64,000 bases of DNA. Origin: Pseudomonas sp. R37(2017) (GTDB taxonomy: Bacteria; Pseudomonadota; Gammaproteobacteria; Pseudomonadales; Pseudomonadaceae). Made by a program: the position numbers and the translations under genes. The notes under the pieces were generated by a model that was given only the letters and a program-made list of their open reading frames with translations, had not been told where the DNA came from and made no database searches. Shown piece by piece: positions 48,063 to 57,651 of the stretch (the first letter of the stretch is position 1; the number at the start of each line of letters is the position of its first letter). Where the stretch lies: positions 186,001-250,000 of the forward strand of contig NZ_NEHO01000005.1 in assembly GCF_002113375.1 (NCBI RefSeq), written 5' to 3'.

Positions 48063-49103
48063 ATGCGTGTTGATTCAAAAAAAGATTATGGGCGAGAAGA
48101 TTTTGAGTTTCAAAGATTTGTTCGTGCGATTTTTCGTCAAAAACTTTTTGTTATCGGTTTTACTGTCCTCGGTGCTGCCCTCGCGGCGAGCTATGTTTTC
48201 CTTGCTTCTCCCGTCTACGAGGCGAAGGTATTTGTGATACCACCCTCTCAGAGTGATATATCCAACTTCAACTACGGTCGAATGAAAGAGTCAGAGTTGG
48301 TTCCTTATACAGTTAAGGATGTCTATGATATTTACACGCGATATTTGCAGGCAGAGTCGCTCCGTCTAGAGTTTTTTAGCACGATCTATATGCCGAGTTT
48401 GTCCTCGGAGGAGAAAAAGAAACCCAGGGATGTCCTGTATTCGCATTTCTCTGAGGTGCTGCGTGTGGTTCCGCCACTTAGGGATGGCTCTGACAGGTAT
48501 TCGGTTGTCGTGCAGACTACCAGTCCTGAGAGGGCCAGGGAGTGGGTTGTCGAATATGTGGCACAGGCTGGTGAGTTGGCCAAGAACGAAATGATCAAGA
48601 ACGTTTCAATTGAGTCTGAGGTCCGGGCGCGTAATTTGGAACAACAAATAAGTTCCCTCAGGGAGAAAAGCACTAAGGCCAGAGAGGATTCGATTGTCAG
48701 ATTGAGTGAGGCGCTGCGGATCGCTGAGTCAATTGGTTTGGAGAAGCCGCCTTCGATCACGGTGAGTCAGTCGGTCATTGCGGGTGGAGAGGCTGGTCAG
48801 CTTACGTACATGCGTGGCTCGAAAGCGCTAAAGGCCGAAATTGAAAGTTTGCAGGCTCGTGAGTCCGATGATCCCTTTACGGATCGCTTGCGTGATCTTC
48901 AGGATCGATTAAATTTCTTCAACGGGCTGAAAACAGAGCCGGCGTTGGTGTCCGTTTATCGGCAAGATGGGGTGGTGGAGTTGCCAGATAGTCCGGTGAA
49001 ACCTAACAAGGCCCTGGTCCTTGTGCTGGGGGTAATTGCTGGTCTTATGTCTGGTATTGCTGTCGTATTGTTTCGTGGGCTGTTTGCCTTGAGGCCGGAA
49101 TAG
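48063..49103 (+). CDS. wzz: O-antigen chain-length determinant
   Basis: A 346-residue Wzz/PCP protein. A membrane helix at about 30-50 precedes a large periplasmic coiled-coil domain, and a second helix at about 318-338 follows the conserved proline-rich segment (LPDSPVKPNK). It sets the modal length of Wzy-made O-antigen. It is the first gene of the locus. Base composition drops noticeably in A/T-rich direction here compared with the genes before. Confidence 0.93.
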   Translation: MRVDSKKDYGREDFEFQRFVRAIFRQKLFVIGFTVLGAALAASYVFLASPVYEAKVFVIPPSQSDISNFNYGRMKESELVPYTVKDVYDIYTRYLQAESLRLEFFSTIYMPSLSSEEKKKPRDVLYSHFSEVLRVVPPLRDGSDRYSVVVQTTSPERAREWVVEYVAQAGELAKNEMIKNVSIESEVRARNLEQQISSLREKSTKAREDSIVRLSEALRIAESIGLEKPPSITVSQSVIAGGEAGQLTYMRGSKALKAEIESLQARESDDPFTDRLRDLQDRLNFFNGLKTEPALVSVYRQDGVVELPDSPVKPNKALVLVLGVIAGLMSGIAVVLFRGLFALRPE

Positions 49104-49580
49104 CTGGATTGCATGGGTTGTGGGTCACCCAAGGATTGGGTGCTTCTATCATTTGACGAGGTTGGGTTGTATAGCTGGTAGTCGAAATTGATCGTTTTTT
49201 GGTTGAAAAATTGATTCCAGAGGTCTTGCAGGTATCGGTTTCGACAAGAACTTTCAGGGTGAGCCCCGTTTTACTGGACCTTTACGTTTTCTTTTTCGCG
49301 GGCTTGAGTGTGTTGTCGATATTGTGATAGGCGGGTTGCAGTCGAAAATAGACAACCGCGTTGCGGCGGCTTTTCCTTGAGTCTGTGGCTCTGAGTGTGA
49401 GCTAGATGGGGAGGGTGGAGCGTTGGGATCCTCCCTTGGCGTTCTAAAAATTGTTATGGCTCCCTTAGGCGCTTTCGGTATAATTTCTCGTTTACGCAGC
49501 CGTGATGTTTGTTTCTAAAGCGCAAAAATAGGCGCGCATTTTACGATCGACTTAATATTGATGAATGGCAAGGGAAAACA
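49104..49580. other. Gap between wzz and wbpO
   Basis: About 480 bases without a called gene. A CACCCAA/TTGGGTG stem at 49126-49142 may be a weak wzz terminator. A 55-codon stop-free stretch at about 49217-49378, without a start codon, may be chance or a gene remnant. A candidate -10 box for the rest of the locus is at 49479-49484. Confidence 0.4.
49479..49484 (+). promoter_or_regulatory. Candidate -10 box upstream of wbpO
   Basis: A perfect TATAAT lies 97 bases before the wbpO ATG. The nearest TTGTTA is 22 bases away, too far for a standard -35, so the assignment is tentative. Confidence 0.4.
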
Positions 49581-50858
49581 ATGCTTAAACTCGAAGATGT
49601 GAAGTTGGCCATAGTGGGTCTCGGTTATGTGGGCTTGCCGCTGGCGGTTGAGTTTGGCAAAAAAATGCAAGTCGTCGGATTTGATATCAGTAAGCGTCGA
49701 ATCGAAGCGCTGAAAGCAGGTCATGATGCTACTCTGGAGGTTTCTGATTCCGAGTTGAGTTCTGCGTCGGGGTTAAGTTTTAGCTCCGAGTTGGAAGAGT
49801 TGTCTGCTTGCAATATATACATTGTTACCGTTCCAACCCCGATTGATGAGCATAAGAGACCGGATTTGTCTCCATTGGTCAAAGCCAGTGAGTCGATTGG
49901 GCGCGTTTTGAAAAAGGGCGATATCGTTATTTATGAGTCGACGGTCTACCCTGGTGCTACCGAGGAAGATTGCGTTCCAGTGCTGGAAAAAGTATCCGGC
50001 CTGAAATTCAACGTTGATTTTTATGCCGGCTATAGCCCGGAGCGGATCAATCCTGGCGATAAAGAGCATCGTGTTACTACCATCAAGAAGGTAACTGCCG
50101 GGTCTACGCCTGAGGTCGCTGATCTTGTCGATGCTTTGTATAATACAATCATTGTTGCCGGCACTCATAAGGCCAAAAGTATTAAAGTCGCGGAAGCGGC
50201 AAAGGTTATTGAAAATACGCAACGTGACTTGAATATTGCCCTGATCAATGAGTTGGCACTTATTTTCAATAAAATGGGTATCGATACTCAGGCGGTTCTC
50301 GAGGCGGCGGGGACGAAGTGGAACTTCTTGCCTTTCCGTCCGGGATTGGTCGGCGGTCACTGCATCGGTGTGGATCCCTATTACCTGACTCACAAAGCAC
50401 AGTCCATCGGTTATCATCCCGAGATTATTTTAGCGGGTCGTCGCTTGAATGACAGTATGGGAGCCTATGTAGTATCTCAACTTGTCAAAGCAATGCTCAA
50501 ACGCAAGATTCATGTTGATGGTGCGCGCGTCTTGATCATGGGGTTGACGTTCAAAGAGAACTGCCCGGACCTGCGCAATACCAAGGTCATCGATATTGTG
50601 AATGAGCTCGCTGAGTTCAATATTGTTGTTGATGTTTATGACCCGTGGGTAGATTCAGCGGAAGCCATGCATGAGTATTCAATTACTCCTATCGAGCAGC
50701 CACAGGTAAATTCTTACGACGGTATCATTCTGGCTGTTGCACACAATGAATTCTCCGCGATGGGGGCTGAGCAAATTCGGAGCCTGGGTAAGGCAGAGCA
50801 TGTTCTCTATGATCTCAAGTACCTATTGGATGCCTCTCAGTCAGATCTGCGTCTCTGA
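49581..50858 (+). CDS. wbpO: UDP-N-acetylhexosamine 6-dehydrogenase, WbpO/TviB type
   Basis: A 425-residue nucleotide-sugar dehydrogenase. The NAD site is GLGYVGLPL, the thiohemiacetal Cys is in [11 protein letters not shown], and [13 protein letters not shown] is in the C-terminal domain. It resembles TviB/WbpO, which oxidise UDP-GalNAc or UDP-GlcNAc to the uronic acid. AAGGGAAAACA supports the ATG at 49581. With wbpP next door it should supply UDP-GalNAcA for the O-unit. Confidence 0.9.
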   Translation: MLKLEDVKLAIVGLGYVGLPLAVEFGKKMQVVGFDISKRRIEALKAGHDATLEVSDSELSSASGLSFSSELEELSACNIYIVTVPTPIDEHKRPDLSPLVKASESIGRVLKKGDIVIYESTVYPGATEEDCVPVLEKVSGLKFNVDFYAGYSPERINPGDKEHRVTTIKKVTAGSTPEVADLVDALYNTIIVAGTHKAKSIKVAEAAKVIENTQRDLNIALINELALIFNKMGIDTQAVLEAAGTKWNFLPFRPGLVGGHCIGVDPYYLTHKAQSIGYHPEIILAGRRLNDSMGAYVVSQLVKAMLKRKIHVDGARVLIMGLTFKENCPDLRNTKVIDIVNELAEFNIVVDVYDPWVDSAEAMHEYSITPIEQPQVNSYDGIILAVAHNEFSAMGAEQIRSLGKAEHVLYDLKYLLDASQSDLRL

Positions 50859-50918
50859 GTATCAGGGTCTGTAAGGACCCTGATTCGTTACCGCCGGAAA
50901 AACCAAGTCGAGAATTAC

Positions 50919-51968
50919 ATGATTCGTTTCGAAGAAGTTAAAGCTGAAATTCAACAGTCCCCAAAGGTTTGGTTGGTTACAGGAGTTGCCGGATTTATTG
51001 GCTCCAATTTGTTGGAGACGCTGCTGCAATTAGATCAGCAGGTTGTAGGTCTTGATAACTTTGCAACAGGACATCAGCGTAATCTCGATGAAGTGCAATC
51101 GGTAGTGAGTCCTGAGCAATGGGCGCGCTTTGCACTGGTAAACGGCGATATCAGGAATATCGACGATTGCAGGAGCGCAATGACTTTTCCTGGGACTACC
51201 GATATCCCGGTAGACTATGTATTGCACCAGGCAGCATTAGGCTCTGTTCCTCGCTCCATCAATGATCCTGTTACAACGAACAGCACCAACATCGACGGTT
51301 TTCTGAATATGTTGGTTGCGGCAAAAGATGCGAAAGTAAAAAGTTTTACTTATGCTGCCTCCAGTTCTACCTACGGGGACCACCCAGGGCTACCCAAGGT
51401 TGAAGGCGTGATTGGTAAGCCGCTTTCCCCTTATGCGGTCACCAAATATGTAAATGAACTGTACGCCGAGGTTTTTTCCAGTACATATGGTTTCAATACC
51501 ATCGGGCTTCGCTATTTTAACGTCTTTGGTAAACGTCAGGATCCTAATGGTGCCTATGCAGCCGTGATTCCCAAGTGGACGGCGGCCATGATCAATAACG
51601 AAGAGGTTTTCGTGAATGGTGATGGTGAAACCAGTCGGGACTTCTGTTTCGTAGAGAACGCAGTTCAAGCCAACATACTGGCTGCCTGCGCCGGAGCGGA
51701 AGCAAAGAATAATGTTTACAACGTCGCCGTTGGTGACAGAACAACATTGAACCAGGTTTTTGCCTGTATCAAGGACGCTTTGGCTCGCGTTGATGTCAAC
51801 TCTACTTCGGATATGGTCTATCGGGATTTTCGCGCTGGTGACGTAAGGCATTCGCAAGCGAATATTGATAAGGCAAAGAATCTGTTGGGCTACAAGCCGC
51901 TTTTCAATGTTGGCGAAGGTATGCTGAAAGCGGCTAGTTGGTATGTTTCGTTCTTTGCAAGAAGTTAA
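50919..51968 (+). CDS. wbpP: UDP-GlcNAc 4-epimerase, WbpP/TviC type
   Basis: A 349-residue extended SDR. It has [24 protein letters not shown] and SPYAVTKY (catalytic Tyr/Lys). The long N-terminus and the [10 protein letters not shown] stretch match WbpP/TviC, which interconvert UDP-GlcNAc and UDP-GalNAc. The wbpO-wbpP pair occurs in P. aeruginosa serotype O6 and the Vi locus. Confidence 0.92.
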   Translation: MIRFEEVKAEIQQSPKVWLVTGVAGFIGSNLLETLLQLDQQVVGLDNFATGHQRNLDEVQSVVSPEQWARFALVNGDIRNIDDCRSAMTFPGTTDIPVDYVLHQAALGSVPRSINDPVTTNSTNIDGFLNMLVAAKDAKVKSFTYAASSSTYGDHPGLPKVEGVIGKPLSPYAVTKYVNELYAEVFSSTYGFNTIGLRYFNVFGKRQDPNGAYAAVIPKWTAAMINNEEVFVNGDGETSRDFCFVENAVQANILAACAGAEAKNNVYNVAVGDRTTLNQVFACIKDALARVDVNSTSDMVYRDFRAGDVRHSQANIDKAKNLLGYKPLFNVGEGMLKAASWYVSFFARS

Positions 51969-51973
51969 GTCTT

Positions 51974-53197
51974 GTGATTAAAGAAATCTGCGCAATCACA
52001 GTCCTTGCAAACAAGCTTTGCATGTTTGTATTGTTGTTCAGTTTGGCGCGAATTTTAGGCGTCGAACTGTACGGGGTATTCTCTTACCATTACGCGATCG
52101 TAACGGGTGTCGCGACGGTGGTAGGAGAGTGCCTGAGTGTGGCATTGAGTCGTTATGCGGTCCTGAATGCCGAAAACGTAAATTACAAGACCTCCCTGGG
52201 TCTCATGTCGTGGGGTGGCATTTTAGTAGGTGCCCTCTGTGTCATCGTATTTTTGATTTTTCCGGCACCTGCTTCTTCTTATGAAGTGAACTCTGGCTAC
52301 TTGCTGTTTGGAGCATTCTTTCTAGGTTTTGCTTGTGTTTGCAATTTGACTATAACCGGATTGATGTTTTCCCTTAATACCTCAGGTAGGTGGGCCGCAG
52401 CGTTGGCTGCTCATGGTCTGCTTGGATTGTTGCTTGTGGTTTCCATCGCGAAAATCGGAGGAGAGATAGAGGGCGTAATTCTAACGTTGGCAATTTGTAC
52501 GTTAATTGCACCGGTATTTGGTTTTTTTACAATAAAGAGAAACAAGTTTGGTCATGAGAGCAAGGCGGGGCGAGAGACTTCATCTTGTCAGCGAATGATG
52601 GCTTTGCTTTCGCGCTCAGGGGCTCCGGCTGTTGCCGGTAGTATGATTCTCGGGGCACCTGTTCATATTATTTGCCTGATGATATTTGCCAACTCGAGCT
52701 TGAACGTGTCTGAGGTTGGCTATTTTAACCTGTTTTTTCTTTTTTATATTCTGGTAACTGTATTGCCAAGTTCGCTTACGTCCTATGCCATCGTAAAGCT
52801 GGCAGGGCGCGGGAATAGTGCAAGCAAGTTGTATTTGATGCTTGGGCTATCAATTTCGATTTGTTTGCCAGTGTTCCTTGTCCTGTCGCAGGGCTACTGG
52901 TTGTGCTTGCTTGGTAGTAGTTTTTGCAGCAAAAATGATCTGCTGGCTTACGCAGTAGTGGCGGGCGGTATCGGACTGACGACTACAATTGTCACTCAAA
53001 TATTGCATAGTAAAAACATGACCCGGGTTGTTTTTTTGGGTAGTTGTGTTTATGCGTTTGTTTATTTGTCGATGACGGTAATCGCGGGATTGAAAGGCGA
53101 CATGTTGGCGGTCGACCTTTTCAGGTCCTTTGTTTTGGCGCTGGCGATTCAAATAGTTGTGCTGACGGTCTTGGGCGGCCGGAAGTTGCTACAGTGA
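51974..53197 (+). CDS. wzx: O-antigen flippase (Wzx)
   Basis: A 407-residue polytopic protein of the polysaccharide-exporter (MATE-like) group, with about 12 helices and an AT-rich composition. GTG at 51974, 6 bases after wbpP, is preferred. It should move the lipid-linked O-unit across the inner membrane. Sequence similarity within Wzx is low, so the call rests on topology, length and position. Confidence 0.8.
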   Translation: MIKEICAITVLANKLCMFVLLFSLARILGVELYGVFSYHYAIVTGVATVVGECLSVALSRYAVLNAENVNYKTSLGLMSWGGILVGALCVIVFLIFPAPASSYEVNSGYLLFGAFFLGFACVCNLTITGLMFSLNTSGRWAAALAAHGLLGLLLVVSIAKIGGEIEGVILTLAICTLIAPVFGFFTIKRNKFGHESKAGRETSSCQRMMALLSRSGAPAVAGSMILGAPVHIICLMIFANSSLNVSEVGYFNLFFLFYILVTVLPSSLTSYAIVKLAGRGNSASKLYLMLGLSISICLPVFLVLSQGYWLCLLGSSFCSKNDLLAYAVVAGGIGLTTTIVTQILHSKNMTRVVFLGSCVYAFVYLSMTVIAGLKGDMLAVDLFRSFVLALAIQIVVLTVLGGRKLLQ

Positions 53198-53312
53198 CAA
53201 GTGTGTTGGATATGAGCGTTGTTTATACAGGGTTCATGGCTGAAAGTGATGTTGGGGCCAGTTTTGAGTCTGGTTTACACTTTGGTTGCTTTGTTTTTGT
53301 TGGTCAAGGTTA

Positions 53313-54524
53313 ATGGTTATATTACTGGTTTCAATGTGCTTGCTGGTTTTGCTGATGCAATGCATTCTGTGCCTGATATCAAAAAAATATCTCGTTGCCT
53401 TGTACGCCGTTTGCTATTCGGTGCCTTTTTTGGGTCTTATCAGTTGTCTATGGGGGGAGACCGTCACGCTTTGGCCCATTGGAGACTATGCGTTTTATCT
53501 GGATGATGTTTTAGTATTCCGACTTTCGCTGGTCTGGTTCCTTGGTGTTGCTGGTGGACTCATTGGCTATCTATTGTCATTGCTGGTGCCAGCCCAAAAT
53601 CTGGATTCGCAGCGGGAAACTTTTTTTTCCGCGTTCGACTTCAAGCTGGCAGGTGCAGTCTTTCTTGCGCTGTCCACCTTCTTTATCAGCTTCAGGCTTA
53701 TAAACGCGAACGCAATGCTTGAAATGTTCGCAGGTATCGAGTCAGTGGTGGTTTTTTCCATCATTGCGATCCTTGCCTTGGCGTTTTCCTACCCATCCAG
53801 ATCGATGTTCTTTGTGTCTGGCGCACTCGTAATTTCCTATTGTGTTGCCAATGCCATGACAGGGGATCGCGATTTTGTTGTCCTGGTTGTCGCTTCAATT
53901 TTGGGGCTGTTGTTTCGCTATAATCAATATATCAAGTTCAAGGCTCTATTGTTCGTCGCTGTATTCATGGTTCTTCTGCTCGTCAGTGGTGTTGTTGTTT
54001 CAATGAGCCGAATGGATGTGGACTTAACCTCGGACAATATTACGCAGTATTTATTGTTCAACTCCTGGAATGCGATAATTTTGCCGCTTGTCCAGCAGCT
54101 AACCAATTTTTGGGATGGTGAGCACCTGCGCTACGGTCAGACCTACCTCGACATGTTTCTTTCATTGGCGCCATCGCCAATCTATTCGGCTTTGGGTATG
54201 GAGAAACCCATTGTGGTGGATAATCCAGCCCTCTGGTACTACATTACCGGGCTCGGCGGGATCCACGTTTCTGGTGTTGCTTTCGAGAATTTCGGATTGT
54301 TTGGGGTTTTCCTCAATGGATTCATCAGTGTCTGTTTTCTGCGATTGATCGACTCGCGCTGTCGCGAGGATGATTTTTTGCGAATTTTCTTGTACATGCT
54401 GTGTGCCGCATCGGTCATGCACTGGGTTTGGTATGGCGAAATATATTTGCTGAACTCATTGGTTTTTTATGTGATGGCATTAGGATTATTCTTCACGATG
54501 AAGCTCGTTCGGGTTTTGAAGTAA
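53313..54524 (+). CDS. wzy: Probable O-antigen polymerase (Wzy)
   Basis: A 403-residue, highly hydrophobic protein with about 10-11 helices and a short hydrophilic loop region (MEKPIVVDNPALWYYITGLGGIHVSG). Such proteins are Wzy candidates when no other unknown membrane protein exists in the locus. The ATG at 53313 has AAGGT close upstream. The N-terminus is uncertain: another frame just upstream (from about 53230) also encodes hydrophobic residues. Confidence 0.7.
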   Translation: MVILLVSMCLLVLLMQCILCLISKKYLVALYAVCYSVPFLGLISCLWGETVTLWPIGDYAFYLDDVLVFRLSLVWFLGVAGGLIGYLLSLLVPAQNLDSQRETFFSAFDFKLAGAVFLALSTFFISFRLINANAMLEMFAGIESVVVFSIIAILALAFSYPSRSMFFVSGALVISYCVANAMTGDRDFVVLVVASILGLLFRYNQYIKFKALLFVAVFMVLLLVSGVVVSMSRMDVDLTSDNITQYLLFNSWNAIILPLVQQLTNFWDGEHLRYGQTYLDMFLSLAPSPIYSALGMEKPIVVDNPALWYYITGLGGIHVSGVAFENFGLFGVFLNGFISVCFLRLIDSRCREDDFLRIFLYMLCAASVMHWVWYGEIYLLNSLVFYVMALGLFFTMKLVRVLK

Positions 54525-54558
54525 ACTTTAATATTTTCATTGGATTGAGAGAGCAGGT

Positions 54559-56484
54559 ATGTGCGGAATTGCAGGAGTTGTCGGGTGGAAGTTGGATCAG
54601 CAAGGTGCCGTTGCCGTTGGCAAGATGGTGGACGCGCTGATACATCGTGGGCCCGACGATGGAGCAGTTTGGTCAGATGCCGATAGTGGAGTTTCGCTGG
54701 GGCACCGCCGGCTTTCGATCCTGGAACTGTCGGTACATGGAAGTCAGCCGATGGTTTCCGACGACGAGCGGTACATTATTGTTTTCAATGGTGAAATTTA
54801 TAATTTCAACGAGTTGCGCGAAAAGCTGATTGCGTCTGGTTTGACGCGTGTTTGGCGTGGGCACTCTGATACAGAAGTGTTGCTGGCTGCACTCGGTGCG
54901 TGGGGGGTACAAAAAACCCTTGAAAACCTGGTTGGTATGTTTGCTTTTGCTGTCTGGGATAAAGTTTCCAAAACGATAACCCTGGCACGCGACAGAATGG
55001 GTGAAAAACCACTCTATTACGGTATTGTAGGCGACCGTTTTGTCTTCTCCTCCGAATTGAAGGCGATCAAGGCAGCGTTTGGCAGCGATTTGCGAATTGA
55101 TCGCCATGCGTTAGCAAAGTTCGTCAGGTTTGGCTACATTCCGGCTCCGGAGTCTATTTACGAAGGTATCAAGAAGCTGGAGCCAGCACATTATTTGAGT
55201 GCTGGCTCGCTTTTTAATGAGTTAAATCCCATTTCCTATTGGTCGTTACCGCGATCTGGAGAGTTGAAATACGATTTGTCGCAGGCCAGCGATAAGGAAG
55301 TTGTAGACATTGTCGGTGAGAAATTGTCTGCTGCGGTAAAGTCGCAAATGATTGCCGATGTTCCACTTGGAGCGTTTTTGTCGGGCGGTGTTGATTCAAG
55401 CTTGATCGTTTCGTTGATGCAATCGCAAAGCTCTACCAGTATCAACACTTACACGATTGGCTTTAACGAGCCTGAGTTTGATGAGGCGCCTTACGCCAAG
55501 GCTATTGCCAAGCACTTGGGGACTAACCATACCGAGTTTTATTTGGGAGCGGACGATGCTGTTTCAATAATTCCGCATTTGCCGGACATATACGACGAGC
55601 CTTTTGCAGACTCCTCTCAGATCCCTACAATCCTGGTATCCAGGATGACAAAACAGCATGTGTCCGTAGCCTTGTCCGGTGATGGTGGCGATGAGATTTT
55701 TGCCGGCTATCCCCGCTATCAGACTACAGCAGGACTATGGGCACGCATTAAAAAGCTACCGTTGCCTGCGCGTCAGATCATGGCCTATTCACTTCGCTCA
55801 CTTTCGGCCAAGGGGTGGGACAACGTCTGTTCGATTTTGCCCGGTAGCCTTCGAAGCAAAGTTAACGGCCGACGTATCTACAGAATGTCCGAACTGTTGG
55901 GCTCTGAAAATCTGGCGCAGATGTATACCGGTCTGATGTCTCAGTGGCAGTCGAACGAGAGTGTAGTACTAGGTATCGATGCTCAACTTCAAGGCGCAGG
56001 TTCCTGGGAATCGGCAGTGGATTACGTTGAGGAAATGCGTCGCTGGGACGTTTCTCAGTATTTACCTGATGATTTGCTGGTTAAAGTGGATCGAGGTGCG
56101 ATGAGCGCGAGCCTGGAAACCCGCGCGCCATTGCTGGATCATCGAGTTGCAGAACTCGCGTTTTCCTTGTCGTCAGACCAGCTGATAAAAAATGGTGTTG
56201 GGAAATGGCCACTTCGCGAGCTTCTGAAGAGATATGTTCCTACTTCATTCTTTGACAGACCGAAGGCGGGCTTCTCCATTCCATTGGCACAATGGCTGCG
56301 TGGGCCGCTGAAAGAATGGGCTGAGGAATTGTTGACGGAGGAGCGACTCAAGAGAGAGGGCTACTTCGATTGTCAGAAAATTCGCTCGGCATGGCTCCAG
56401 CATCAGAACGGAACATACGATCGCAGTCTTCATTTGTGGAATATTCTAATGTTCCAATCCTGGCTCGATAAAAATAGCCACTAA
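54559..56484 (+). CDS. wbpS: Asparagine-synthase-like amidotransferase of the O-antigen locus
   Basis: A 641-residue class II amidotransferase beginning MCGIAGVVGW (nucleophile Cys2). It has a glutaminase domain to about 210 and a synthetase domain with GAFLSGGVDSSLI. In P. aeruginosa O6, WbpS of this type amidates a GalNAc uronic acid. Here, next to wbpO/wbpP, the same role is likely, making GalNAcAN. True asparagine synthetase (AsnB) is the alternative and would look the same. It is unrelated in role to AsnO at 11158. Confidence 0.75.
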   Translation: MCGIAGVVGWKLDQQGAVAVGKMVDALIHRGPDDGAVWSDADSGVSLGHRRLSILELSVHGSQPMVSDDERYIIVFNGEIYNFNELREKLIASGLTRVWRGHSDTEVLLAALGAWGVQKTLENLVGMFAFAVWDKVSKTITLARDRMGEKPLYYGIVGDRFVFSSELKAIKAAFGSDLRIDRHALAKFVRFGYIPAPESIYEGIKKLEPAHYLSAGSLFNELNPISYWSLPRSGELKYDLSQASDKEVVDIVGEKLSAAVKSQMIADVPLGAFLSGGVDSSLIVSLMQSQSSTSINTYTIGFNEPEFDEAPYAKAIAKHLGTNHTEFYLGADDAVSIIPHLPDIYDEPFADSSQIPTILVSRMTKQHVSVALSGDGGDEIFAGYPRYQTTAGLWARIKKLPLPARQIMAYSLRSLSAKGWDNVCSILPGSLRSKVNGRRIYRMSELLGSENLAQMYTGLMSQWQSNESVVLGIDAQLQGAGSWESAVDYVEEMRRWDVSQYLPDDLLVKVDRGAMSASLETRAPLLDHRVAELAFSLSSDQLIKNGVGKWPLRELLKRYVPTSFFDRPKAGFSIPLAQWLRGPLKEWAEELLTEERLKREGYFDCQKIRSAWLQHQNGTYDRSLHLWNILMFQSWLDKNSH

Positions 56485-56508
56485 TTCAGATTGGCCAAAA
56501 GGTTTTCC

Positions 56509-57648
56509 ATGAAGATAGTTTTCAACGCGCTCTCTGCCCGTCTTGGTGGAGGTCAGACCTACCTGATTAATCTTTTTCAGTTCGTACCAGACAATGCTGA
56601 ACTTGAGATTCTGGTTTTCGCCCCTGCGTCGCTCAAATTGCCGGATCATCCGAGAATCAAGCGGGTCGAACCAGCCTGGTCCACTGAAAATCCGCTGGTG
56701 AGAGCCGTGTGGGAGCGGTGGGTTTTGCCCGGCATTTTGAAGGCTGAGAAGGCTGACGTCCTGTTTTGTCCCGGTGGCGTAGTGGGCACTTCTGTACCCG
56801 CAGGCTGCAAAGTCGCGACAATGTTCAGGAACATGATTCCATTTGATCTGCGAGTGCGAAAAAGCATACCGCCAGGGTTGCAGCGTCTGAGAAATTGGTT
56901 GTTGAACCGTATTATGCTCAAGAGCATGCGCGAAGCGGATTTGACGATATTCATTTCGAATTACGCACGCAGTGTCATTGAGTCGCTAACCAATATCAAG
57001 AATGCAGTTACGATTCCTCACGGAATTGGCTCGGTATTTCGTACCCACGCCGATTCTGATGTTCCTCGGCCGGCGTTTTTGCCAGCTGGTGAGTATGTTC
57101 TGTATGTGTCGAGATTTGATGTTTACAAGCATCATTATGAAGTAGTCAGTGCTTACGCAGAACTGCCAAAGGAACTTCGTGCCAGGTTTCCCCTGGTCCT
57201 TGTGGGTGAGACAAACCTGCCTGAGGCCGAGCGAGTCAAGGCGCTGGTTTCTACACTAGGCCTCGAAGACCAAGTGCTGCTGCTGGGCGCTATTCCTTAT
57301 CAGAGTCTTCCTCCACTGTATCATCACGCCTATCTGAATCTCTTTGCCTCATCGTGCGAGAACTGCCCTAATATTCTGTTGGAGGCGCTTGCCTCTGGCA
57401 GGCCGATGGTATGCTCAGACGTTATGCCGATGCCGGAATTTGGAGCGGAGGCAGCGCTGTATTTTTCTCCGTTCGATTCAAAAGATATAAGCAATGTGCT
57501 GTCTGAGGCGCTAACAGATCCAGCACTTTTGGAAAAGCTTTCCGTTGCGGCGGCGGCCCAGAGCGATAAATTTGACTGGGAAAAAACCTCAAGAAAAACA
57601 TGGTCGGAATTGCTGGCATTGGCCGTGAGCCGCAAAAAAGGTGTTTGA
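56509..57648 (+). CDS. Glycosyltransferase family 4, O-antigen
   Basis: A 379-residue GT-B enzyme. The GGG loop (RLGGGQTYL) lies near the N-terminus. The C-terminal half contains the GT4-like SSCENCPNILLEALASGRPMV, with Glu for sugar-nucleotide binding. AAAAGG six bases before the ATG at 56509 fixes the start. Donor and acceptor cannot be told; by elimination it may add GalNAcA(N) or the L-sugar. Confidence 0.85.
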   Translation: MKIVFNALSARLGGGQTYLINLFQFVPDNAELEILVFAPASLKLPDHPRIKRVEPAWSTENPLVRAVWERWVLPGILKAEKADVLFCPGGVVGTSVPAGCKVATMFRNMIPFDLRVRKSIPPGLQRLRNWLLNRIMLKSMREADLTIFISNYARSVIESLTNIKNAVTIPHGIGSVFRTHADSDVPRPAFLPAGEYVLYVSRFDVYKHHYEVVSAYAELPKELRARFPLVLVGETNLPEAERVKALVSTLGLEDQVLLLGAIPYQSLPPLYHHAYLNLFASSCENCPNILLEALASGRPMVCSDVMPMPEFGAEAALYFSPFDSKDISNVLSEALTDPALLEKLSVAAAAQSDKFDWEKTSRKTWSELLALAVSRKKGV

Positions 57649-57651
57649 TAA

